Shown here piece by piece: positions 1 through 8,770 of a DNA stretch of 64,000 nucleotides. Position numbers and translations under genes: made by a program. This DNA comes from Isoetes taiwanensis (lineage: Eukaryota > Streptophyta > Lycopodiopsida > Isoetales > Isoetaceae). Each line of letters begins with the position of its first letter. The first letter of the stretch is position 1. The stretch spans positions 7,693,012 to 7,757,011 of the forward strand of contig JAJEKV010000046.1 in assembly GCA_021234155.1 (NCBI GenBank), read 5' to 3'. Below the pieces are notes generated by a model, which saw only the letters and a list, made by a program, of their open reading frames with translations, was not told the origin of the DNA and did no database searches.

Positions 1-2160
1 CTATCTCGCTTTGGCAACTTGCTCGAGTTAACCTTATCTTCCTTGCTTTCTTTCGACTCTGCTTTTTCGAGTTTTTTTTGAAGATGTATGCTACCGGGCC
101 AGCTTTTTATTACCCACTGAGCAGCCGCTCACTAGACATAACACCGCATGATGGGGATAACTTTCACTCACTTTCCGTATCCGAGGCCTTTGAGTCCTTT
201 TTGTCCGCCAGTTCTCTACGGGTCCCCAAGACTCGCTTCTTCCTCTTCTTCTCGGGCCTGAGTCCTAACCGAAGCCAGGTTTCCGAGGATTCTCGTAGTC
301 GGGGACCTCCTTCTTGCTCCTCTTCTTGTCCTTCCTCGCCTTCTAAGGTGGTGCTTCCTAAAGAATCGGATATTGTTAGCCTGGGCCAATCCCTTCCCAG
401 TTCCCAAGAAAGCCTTTATTTGCTCAAGGTCCGCTCATCTCAAGTAAGATTTCTTCCTCCGAGACATTGGGCCTAATGCTTCATACAGTGGTGCTCCTTG
501 CTCGTGCGCCTAGGTGTAGTCCGTTTTTCCCTACGGTCTGCCTCAGTTGTTGTTCGGGCAACGTCGGGCCTCTAGCTGCATACATGTAGATCATGGCTTG
601 CCGGTTAGTTTTATTTATCTATTGCATTATGTTTGTTTGTTGGTATAGTTGTGGAACAAAATACATCAACAAAACATTTAAAGTGCAAAGGAAAATATAT
701 TTATGTATATATAATATCTTAATACAATGCCTCCGGATCAAGAGTCTAACTATTCTTGAAATCGCTTCTGGGGATGGATTATCCCCGAGAATTTCTTAAC
801 TTGGGCGGTTCCAACGCCCCAAGTTCCCCGAGAATATTTGTTGATGACCCGCCCGCAAGGTCTGTCACCATTCTTCTACCCCCTGGCTAAGTGTAGGTCA
901 GCACACCGCTAGTCTTCCGTCAGCTTCGGTGAGGGTACGGCGAAGTCAAAGATGTCAAGCACCATCGTTTCTTGACTAAGATGGCATAGTCGGTGTTTGA
1001 ACTAGCCGAAGCATGCCTGCCAAAGCCCGGGAGAGTGCGACAAGCATGAACACTCCTTCTTTGCCCCTTGGCTGAATTTTGTGTATTACCGCTATTCTCC
1101 CGCCCATCGCTAGGGAAGATAGTATTCAAATAATTGCCGTTTCTCAATGACGCTGTTGATTCGCCGGGCCCCTGCCTCCCACTCTATGTCTTCCTCGCAG
1201 ATACTCATCGACGCCGGATCTCGCGGATTTCTCCATAGTCTCGATCGTCGATGTGATTCGGGCCGCAGTCGATCTTCGCTTCTTCTCCAACACCCGGGGG
1301 GCCGTGTCAAGAACTTGGCATCGAATGTTTGTTGTCTTGCCACTATCCCCATCCATTCTTGCATAGCATAAAACTCTTCTTCGCATGGCAGTGTCCCGAA
1401 GCTTCCATCATGTGGCGGATGTTGCTATACGCTCAATGTCCAAGTCAACTCTCCTGTAGGTGTCGGCTTTCTCGACTGGAGGGGAAGCTCCAAGCCTCCC
1501 CGCCGGCGAAGTCATCCAGACCGGCCGCTGCCGCGCGAGATACATCAACTCGCCAAGTCGGTCCTCCCCTTTCCCCGCATTCCGGAGGTTCGATGTCGCC
1601 AGAGTAAGTATTCCCGGCCGCCGATGATGATAGGGCTAGGCTTGTGATAATTTAGCCCGACGGGATTCCATCTCGTGGTCTGCCGGCCTTACCAAAATTG
1701 GCGCTCCTCGCTAGCCGACGCCTTCTTCGTGGTCGAAAGCCCTCGACGTAGTCTTCGGCGCCGTGAGAGCCGACGCTTCATCATCCGTCTTCCCCTTGTT
1801 CTCGGCTTGGCACCGCTAGTCAGAGTTGACCCTCTCGCCGAGGAGGCTAAGGGGTCTACTCCATGGGAGGATCGAGGTCGCTTCATGAGATTTCCAACCC
1901 TGGGAAAGAAAATGGCTAGGGCAGAGGGAAAAATACTTGTTTCTATTAGTCGTTAGACCATATAGTCCGCACCTCTCGAGCTTTATTGGTCGATATTTGG
2001 CAATGTTGGGGACATCACCTAAAGTCTTTGAAGGGACTGCCTGGGACAAAAATATCATGTGCATGGGGAAGTCGTACTATAGGGACGGTCCTACCCTAGC
2101 TTGGAATTCTTGGCCATAACTTCCCCGTAGTCGGGGTTGCTTGCAATGTGGCTTGATATC
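1..2160 (-). pseudogene. GC-rich decayed coding-like region of G1
   Basis: No frame stays open for long, yet the minus strand keeps protein-like, Arg/Lys/Glu-rich stretches (for example an open stretch 1689-1886 starting MKRPRSSHG and another at 1144-1386). The position downstream of the H3-like ORF of G1 corresponds to that of ORF-B in G2, but I see no clear sequence match to ORF-B. Plus-strand open frames here look like shadows of GC-rich DNA. I do not recognise a product. Confidence 0.3.
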
Positions 2161-2487
2161 TATGTCTTTATGAAAACCTCAAAAATTGCATTGATGTGGA
2201 AAACAGCTAAATGGCTACCAGCACCGGCCGTACTCCATCGCTTCTAAAAATCAACAAACGCCATGATCTCGAGGGAGATAGGACTAACAAACGGATGCAA
2301 AAAGCCAGTGGAGCCGGAAAATTTTAGAAGGCCGGAGCAAACTTGTAGGATGCTAGTGAGAATTTGAGGTCCCAATGAGGATTGGGAAGTCAATTTGATG
2401 GTTTGTTTTGAATAGGACTTGTCTAATGAACCTATTGCAATAATCTAAAGTCAATTGGGGTGTTGGATGGAAGAGAAAATGCTAGAG

Positions 2488-2754
2488 GTTCACACGATGC
2501 CCGGGGCCCACCCAATTTTTAGGTTTGGCTTCCCGAATGACGTGAGACATTTGGCCTATCTTGGTCAAAACTTGTCCAGTTCTGGGTGAACTAAGGGTCA
2601 AATCATGCTAGTCTCATCGAAGTTAAGCAAGATTGACCCCTTACTTGGTCGATTTGGAGGTGTTTTGGTCTAGTTTAGATATGAAGGTCTCACACGATGT
2701 GCCTGGTGGCTCGACCTAAATTTTAGGTTATTTCTCGGACGACGCAGTGAGACA
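2488..2754. repeat. Two copies of a ~65-nt conserved hairpin motif
   Basis: Copies lie at 2488-2550 and 2687-2754. Each starts with (GTCT)CACACGATG, has an inner CTAAATTTTAGG-like near-palindrome (best in the second copy), and ends with a GACG...GTGAGAC arm that is the approximate reverse complement of the start. The sequence between the copies is not similar, so only the hairpin is conserved. Two more copies lie at 4291-4572. Confidence 0.7.
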
Positions 2755-2900
2755 TTCCTCACTACTTGCTCTAAATATGTCCAATTTGACTGAAACAAAA
2801 AGCCATTACTCGCTAATTCAACTTAATTAAGTACATTTATACACATAATCTACTAAAAACAAACACTTTGTATTAAAACAAAATTTTATCATTTACAAGA

Positions 2901-4083
2901 TTAATAAGGTTCCTTTATGACCGCCAAGTGCATATCTTTCTTCATCAAGGTTACCTTTTATGGAACTGGAACCGCATGCCGCGCCTTCAAAATGTTGCGA
3001 CGAAGTTTCGCCCGCGCTTCCTCAGAGGACTAGCAAAGATCTCACCGCAATTCCTCATTTTCGGTATATATTCTTGGACGACTTCCTTTTACGAAATCAT
3101 GGCGAAGGGAGCACGGGGATAAGGAAGCCAAACTCCTCCCGAAGTGCCGGATCTCCCCCGATTGCTCGATTCACCGGGACTGGCTTCCTTTCTACTTCTT
3201 TGAGGTTTGGGCTTCTTTGCGCTTTAGGGAGTCCGCTTTCGACGGCCCACCCACCAAGGATAAATGTGACCTTATTCTCCGGTAGTAGGAGTTATAAGCC
3301 TCCCACTTCTTCATGAAATCGCAGGCTCCTTCAAATTTTTTAATAGACCCCTCAAGGGGTCTATCACGTGATGATTCCCGTCAAAATGCTTTCTTCCTAT
3401 CCCAAGTTGGGTAAGGTGCCTCGCCCCGCCCCGGGCCCTCTGACCGTGCTCCTTCCTCATCACCTAGGGGCTTGGAAGAACTCCCACCCTCAAGGTTCAT
3501 AATGAAGCCGCCGGAGGAGACGTTGGTTGGCCTACGGGCCGCTTCCGTGATGACGCACCTTAATGTTGGGGGTCTTTGATTCTTCTCGGGCTCCCTCCAC
3601 CTTCTTGCCCCTTGAGCTTCTTCTTTCCCTCGGCCTCCTTCTTCCCGCCTCTTCTTCTCCTCCGCCCTTTCTACACAGCCCTTGTAAGCTAATCCATGCC
3701 GCCAGTTCTTCCCTCCTGTGGTCGGGCCGCAGGTCGGCTCTGAATCGCCTCTGCCTGGCCCGCTTTGCCTCCCGCTCGCCGGGCCTTAATCTGTTTCTCC
3801 TTCGACCTCCGAAGTACTCTTTTGTATCTCGTTGCTATCAGCCTCCATTTCTCGACACTGGCCGGTGGCTGCCGGAAAGTGCACGCCCCTCTTGGTCGAT
3901 CCCGTCTATCTCCCCGGTCTTGTGCCTCGCCGATCCTTCCCTTTGGTGCCGCTCCTCCGGTGATCGCTCTCACTCGATGAAGGCTACTTCCTCGCGCAAG
4001 AAGACGCCTCCCGGCATCTCACGGTAGGGCGCCCGGCTGGCTTCGGGCCCTCGAGGAACCCTACATGGTTTGGTTCTCGCCAT
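2901..4083 (-). pseudogene. Broken ORF of G1 with possible histone H3-like C-terminus
   Basis: The proposed start is the ATG at 4083, which opens MARTKP, the same first residues as canonical H3 up to position 5 (ARTK). The frame breaks within about 40 codons. Further on, open stretches are strongly basic (3689-3973). At 2922-2957 the minus strand reads KVTLMKKDMHLA, which resembles the H3/CENH3 C-terminal segment [10 protein letters not shown]. It is preceded by EEARAKLRRNIL (compare [11 protein letters not shown] of H3 helix 2) and, further upstream, by PALREEF (compare VALREI). At least three frameshifts or stops interrupt the region. A TATA-like box lies about 100 nt upstream of the ATG. 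The size (1.18 kb) and position match ORF-A of G2 (1.22 kb). The H3 assignment is by eye and tentative. Confidence 0.35.
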
Positions 4084-4184
4084 GACTTCACTACTGTCAG
4101 GACGCGAGGCTCCAAGCGCCCAAAAATCGTATAAGGAGTGATTTTTTTAAAGAGGGAACGCATAAAATGAGGGGGGTCTAAGTC

Positions 4185-4193
4185 TATTTATAG
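4185..4193 (-). promoter_or_regulatory. TATA-like box before the G1 ORF
   Basis: CTATAAATA on the minus strand, about 100 nt upstream of the ATG at 4083, inside the leader region between PBS and ORF. A good match to the plant TATA consensus, but no expression evidence is available. Confidence 0.4.
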
Positions 4194-4290
4194 CTTGGGC
4201 AATTTTAGGTCAAAATTCAAGTTGTTTCATTTAATGTGCTGTGGCACCTATTGACTTAAAACATGTACTTATTTTAGTTTTAAGTAATCG

Positions 4291-4572
4291 GTCTCACATG
4301 ATGCACTGGAGGCCCGAGCTAATAATTAAATCAAGCTTCTGGCGCGACGTGTGAGACATTGTGCATTTTTTACTAAATTATGTAATTTCTAGGCATATTC
4401 CTAGGGGTGTAATATACAAATCTAGCTAATTTTATCTTAAAACCTCCTCGATCTAGCATGTTACCTTGTTAAAATTCATCAAGTATTAAGGTGATCTTGA
4501 CCTAATGTTCACACGATGCCCTGTGGCTCGACTTTAAATTTTAGGTTTGTGCTCTGGCGCGACGTGTGAGAC
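4291..4572. repeat. Two further copies of the conserved hairpin motif
   Basis: Copies at 4291-4357 and 4508-4572. In the first the outer arms are GTCTCACATG and CGTGTGAGAC (nearly perfect inverted repeat). In the second they are CACACGATGCC and GGCGCGACGTGTG, and the second has the inner AAATTTTAGG core. Spacing between the two starts (217 bp) is close to that of the other pair (199 bp). They lie in the leader of G1, upstream of the TATA-like box. Confidence 0.7.
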
Positions 4573-4720
4573 CTTCTTACCTTAGAAAGATTTGGCTCTT
4601 TTTTTTAGTCTTTTTATGTTCCAATTCGCCTAACTGTTTTCGAGGTTTGAGGATCCTATCAAGTTAGTACTACTGGCTGGGAGCATGGCCAATGCTTTGC
4701 TCTTGGTCTCCAAGAACATT

Positions 4721-4731
4721 GCTCGATACCA
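4721..4731 (-). other. Primer-binding site of G1
   Basis: Minus-strand TGGTATCGAGC directly inside the LTR edge. It resembles the initiator-tRNA-Met PBS TGGTATCAGAGC with one base missing. The same variant occurs in G2 at 24384-24395. Confidence 0.55.
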
Positions 4732-5250
4732 CCGTGACGCCCCTACTCATATACTCTGCACTCATCGTGATATAAACGGAGTTCATCCCCCATACCAGCC
4801 CATACTGACCGATGTGGCCCTCCACGATCAACACTGCAACCTTGATGAGTTCCAAAGGGAAGAATGAAGGGGTCATTTTACCCTGCCTCCCCGTGGCCTA
4901 CCTAGTCTGCGGAAGCGTAAAACATACATGTCAAGATATAACAACAACATCGCATAACCATCTCGAAGGATGGCTCATTACATATCCGCATAGACAAAGA
5001 TCAGCAATATCACATATGGGGAGTCCTACCCAAGGCTCGGGACTCAAGGGGAAGGACTGACGCTTTGGGTCCCCGTGAGTTCATTGCGCATGTAATTCAT
5101 GGCAATGGATTTGGCTGGCATAAGAACATGGCTTGTGGTAGTCCACTCCATCCGCCCCTCGTGGCACACTTTGCAGAGTAGGTTGAAAAGTGTTGGGACT
5201 GACCAGAGCCCTCCTGGATGCATAGCCAAAGGATATAAGAAAGCTTCTAA
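4732..5250 (-). repeat. 5' LTR fragment of G1
   Basis: Begins CGTGACGCCCC, like the TGTGACGCCCC edge of the G2 LTR, and shares a later block with it (GTCCACTCCATCCGCC near 5139, followed by CACACTTTGCA, compare 13350 and 24825 in the G2 LTRs). The rest is diverged, and the right end is lost in the repeat/copia region that follows. Confidence 0.45.
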
Positions 5251-5322
5251 TTGGCGTAGGTGGCGAAGCTCTTCATAGATTGCAAAATGAATGTCGAAAA
5301 CATGGATCTGGATGTTAAGCCG

Positions 5323-5438
5323 CATTGGTGATACTTTCCTCATGTGTGATGCTTTGGAATTAGCAAGAGATATGAGTCTTCATAGGCTAGATTTTGAATT
5401 GGTAGTAGGTGCAAGTTAAGCTCCCAATAGGTCATACT
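5323..5438. repeat. Left part of a degenerate tandem repeat (GTGATACTTTGGAATTGG type)
   Basis: Two to three degenerate units built around GTGATACTTTGGAATTGG and GTAGTAGGTGTAAGTTAAGC. The same units resume at 7645, so the copia remnant between them probably inserted into a once continuous array. Confidence 0.55.
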
Positions 5439-6016
5439 TGTTAGAATTCACATGACACATCCTTTTCATGCCAAGTTTTGACATTTGGGCATGTTATCGA
5501 TTTATTTCGTGAGCTACACAATGATCAACATTTAAAACCAAATAGGTTGCCAACCCTTTTGCCAATGAACTTTAATTTATTGCTGAAAACACTTTTACAA
5601 TGTAATATCTAGTCAAACAAAACCTTATACCCAAGGTCTACAAGCCACACACACGTAAATCAAGTTTCTAACTAAGCCCGCACACAGAGCACATTTTCCA
5701 GCTTTGATCGCTTTCCCATCAAGGTCTAATAATTCCAAAGATCCTAGAGCCCTTGACTTTTGTAAATCTCCATTGCCTAATTGTACGCGGTGCTCCATGT
5801 AATTTTTGCAATTCTTGAGTGAATGAGAAGACGAGGTCACCGGCCCCTCTCAGCCTCCGAATCTATATTCATCATGTTATGATTGGTTTTGCCATGCATT
5901 AAATGATATAACTCAAAGACTTTACCTCTTCATCTTCATTGTGTTCGCCCTCATCTCCACGAAGCTTCCTCGGTAAGGTTTAAAGTTGGATTATCCTTTT
6001 GTACCTTCTTTTGCCT

Positions 6017-6978
6017 TTATATGCACCTACTTTGGTTATTCTCGCTCGCCTCTTTCCTTTTGAAACCTTGCCCTCTTGGCTTGAGCAATTTGAAGCAAAA
6101 TGCCCCCCCCTTACCTTCACAATTATAGCATACTACCTCTCTCCCTCGCTTTCTTATGATTGCTTTCAAATGACCATATTTGTTACAATTGTAACATGGA
6201 CCATTCTCTCCTTTGTTTGCAAACATCATTTCTTTTTGTTCTGAATTTTCCAAAGATACAACACTTCTCTTTGTGGTTTCTTCTTCCTCTTGACCCATTT
6301 GTTTCTGTTCAAACTCAGTCCTTATTATTTGAATGGTATGTTCCTTTGACCTAGCAATGTTTCAAAAAAAGTGTGGCTAGATAAGCATTATGAGACACCG
6401 CTCTTGACAAAGCTAAAAGCCGACATCGCTCATTTAGAATTACCCCCGCCCTTCTAAATCAAGAATGATTGAATCAAATTTTTCAAGAAACTCAAGAATA
6501 TTTTCTTTATCATGAAGTTTCACTTTTTTGCTTTTCCAAAGACATCTATATCCGGGAAGAGGTTTTGGCTTCATAGTTCTTAATCATGTATAACCACATT
6601 TCACTCGGGCTTAACCCTCTGAGCTTAAGTTTAATAGCAGGCCCAACCTTACAACTAATAATTGCTTGAGCCTCTTTAATTTTGAGTTCTTCATCTACCT
6701 GAATGCTTGCAGAGGTTGTAGAGTCCTTTCCTCCACTTGCTTCAACATCTCCACCAACCGTGGAACCATCTCGCTGAACCGAACTAGCTCCCTGCAACAT
6801 TTGCGCACTCGTGACTAGCATTAGCGCCAGAACGCCCACCGCATTTGGATCAACCAAATGCCATAACTTTTCAAATTCCGTAACCTCCCCCGATGCTTTG
6901 TTTCCAAACTTGGAAATCACTTTCTCCTTTGAAGACCTCAATGGCATTAAGCAAGTTAGCCTCAAATCTACTAGACAT
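6017..6978 (-). pseudogene. copia gag (nucleocapsid) pseudogene
   Basis: The start ATG at 6978 lies 24 nt after the PBS and opens MSSRFEANLLNAIEVFKG, the usual copia Gag N-terminus. The frame then shifts and continues with LWHLVDPNA, followed by a Gly/Ser/Thr-rich linker and KLRGLSPSEMW. A zinc knuckle CYNCNKYGHL and a second CYNC motif follow at 6017-6298. Gag packages the element RNA. Frameshifts make it non-functional. A relative of the same gag family occurs at 56870-57264. Confidence 0.75.
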
Positions 6979-7001
6979 GATTATCTCTTCTTGGATCTCT
7001 G

Positions 7002-7013
7002 GCTCTGATACCA
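7002..7013 (-). other. copia primer-binding site
   Basis: Minus-strand TGGTATCAGAGC, perfectly complementary to the 3' end of plant initiator tRNA-Met, directly inside the LTR edge TGAAGAATTTT (plus strand) at 7015 and just before the gag ATG. Confidence 0.85.
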
Positions 7014-7644
7014 ATGAAGAATTTTAAACACAATGATTCTAGTAGATAATCTATTCAAAGATAAAATTGAATAGAAAACAAGCAAGAACTCTAGCAATTT
7101 TCTTACTTTAGTTTGTCTCCAACAATTTCACAATGGCTCTTCAAATGTAAACAATGGTTTATCAAATCAGATATTTGCTACAAGAAAGTTATCAGAAGGT
7201 AGGTATTGACCAAGCTATCAGAGCTTGGTTGACTCAAGATCCCACAGCCCAAGCTTTAGGTTGAATCACCCATCCGCACATCACACACAATATCACACAT
7301 AATCAATTTAATACATCTTCTTTGTGTTATAGCCCAGATCCCGCCTAGGCGCATCGATCGAGCTTGGCTTATCCTGAAACCCAAAGGGGAAAGTTTGAAC
7401 CAGCTTTCCCCCCTTCGATCCATATTAGGTGTCATTACCATATAAAATATGCTCCTTCATTAACCTTATGGTTTAATGGCTCAAAACCCCTTTCGAATTA
7501 AAACCACCATCACTTGCATAGGTTAAGCAAATCTCAACCTTAAAAACAATGTCTTCAAACTTAACTAAAACACCAATTATAACATGAATTATTCTAACAA
7601 TACCGCGGAAGCAATTGTTAATAATAAGAGTGTATAAGCTCCAC

Positions 7645-8052
7645 ATTGGGTGATACTTTGAAATTGTAGTAGACATGACTTAGCTCCTCATGTGTGATAC
7701 TTTCGAACCGGCAAAGAGGTATGAGTAGGCTTTCATGCGTGATACTTTGGAGTTGGTTGGTAGTAGGTGAGTAAACTCCCAATAACCGATACTTCAAAAT
7801 TGGTAGTAGGTGGTAGTAAGCTCCTCGTAGTTTGACAAATGCATATTGAGTAATAACGGAAAATGGATGTTGAGCCACATGCATGATACTTTAAAATTGG
7901 TATGGATGTGAGTCAGACCTCATGTGTGATACTTTGGAATTGGCATTAGGTATAAGTCAGCCTTCTCATTGGTGATACTTTGAAATTGGTAGTAGATATA
8001 ATTAAGCCCTAATGGGTGATACTTTAAATTTGGTAGTAAGAGTTAGTAGCAG
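7645..8052. repeat. Degenerate tandem repeat, right part
   Basis: At least seven degenerate units of roughly 50-70 bp, each with (C)ATGxGTGATACTTTGxAATTGG followed by TAGTAGGTxTxAGTxAGCTC. Open frames across it (7618-7884 minus) are repeat shadows. It continues the array cut at 5438. Confidence 0.7.
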
Positions 8053-8089
8053 GGATGTGTAGGCAAGAATAATGTATGTCTGTATGGGT

Positions 8090-8360
8090 GTGCATTTGTC
8101 CAAGTCGAGGCCAAGGCCGAGGAATGTGTGCATGTATCCTCATGAATGATGCTTTAGAATTTTGGTAACAAGGCATGCGATAACGCAGTTAAATAAGATG
8201 TGTAATCAAGGCTATGTGTCCAAGTGAGGCCGAGGAATGTGTGCATGTGTTCTGATGGATGATGCTTTAGAATTTTGGTGGAAATTTGTGTATGTGTATT
8301 AACTAACATGTGCAATCGCTTATGTGTCCAAATCAAGGCGGAGGCCGAGGAATGATGCAA
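8090..8360. repeat. Three-copy ~115-bp tandem repeat
   Basis: The block TGTGTCCAAGTGAGGCCGAGG, followed by AATGTGTGCATG and GATGCTTTAGAATTTTGG, recurs at about 8096, 8215 and 8325. The TGATGCTTTAGAATT core is related to the neighbouring TGATACTTTGGAATT units, so this looks like a higher-order form of the same array. Confidence 0.65.
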
Positions 8361-8728
8361 AAAGAGTGGGCCCTTTTCTAGTATATATTGATAAACTAAA
8401 TAGTACAAGACTTTATTGCACGCCATAATAGGATATTTGGGAAGTATTCATACCACACTCAAGAAGAAGGGTTGATGAGATACATGAACTTAGTACTTGA
8501 GCAAAGGTAGCATGACCTCGGCGCCGCTTATATGATGATATATTCGTGGAGGTAATGGATCTGGGGCTCGTGATATGCCCCCGGCAACCATTTGATGGGC
8601 GTGAAATACCCATGATGTGTGTATGTATGTATATTTGCATAGCTTGTCGCCAGCCTTATTTTTGCCATGCTTTTTCCCTCAAAAATCCTTCGGGGTTTAA
8701 CTCGCAAAGAATAACGTCGGGCCTTGTA

Positions 8729-8770
8729 TTGGGTCCCATAGGCCCATTGGCTTCCGTGGGACTATAAAAG
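8729..8770 (+). repeat. 3' end of a non-LTR retroelement family
   Basis: TTGGGTCCCATAGGCCCATT, then GGCTTCCGTGGGACTATAAAAG. It closely matches the 3' terminus seen in opposite orientation at 30841-30900. It lacks the microsatellite tail seen at the other copies. Confidence 0.45.

Larger units (their letters stand above)
1..5250 (-). mobile_element. Partial Ty3/gypsy-like element G1 (5' part only)
   Basis: Read on the minus strand this stretch has the layout of the 5' part of an LTR retrotransposon: an LTR-like end at about 4732, a primer-binding site directly inside it, a leader, and a broken ORF from 4083. The PBS and LTR edge match those of the complete element at 12.9-26.0 kb (same PBS variant, same CGTGACGCCCC-type LTR edge). 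Gag and pol would lie left of the window. Base composition alternates between GC-rich coding-like patches (1.1-2.0 and 3.0-4.1 kb) and AT-rich spacers. The right boundary of the LTR is not resolved. Identity as gypsy is inferred from the relation to G2, since no pol is in view. Confidence 0.5.
5439..7599 (-). mobile_element. Ty1/copia remnant
   Basis: The outer edges read TGTTAGAATTC at 5439 and ATTCTAACA ending at 7599, a typical copia LTR terminal pair. They are flanked by ATACT and ATACC, a possible imperfect 5-bp target duplication. Inside, on the minus strand, lie a perfect initiator-tRNA PBS (7002-7013) and a gag pseudogene. No protease, integrase or RT is recognisable, so most of the interior is gone. 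The inner LTR edge at 7015 (TGAAGAATTTT) does not match the outer one well, so the exact LTR limits remain uncertain. Confidence 0.5.

Noticed and set aside
78-476. 132-codon plus-strand open frame at the left end
   Set aside because: Ser/Pro-rich, no domain, lies in GC-rich decayed G1 sequence whose sense strand is minus. Likely chance.
3563-4027. 154-codon plus-strand open frame
   Set aside because: Antisense to the G1 ORF-A region; Leu/Ser/Pro-rich shadow of a basic minus-strand stretch.
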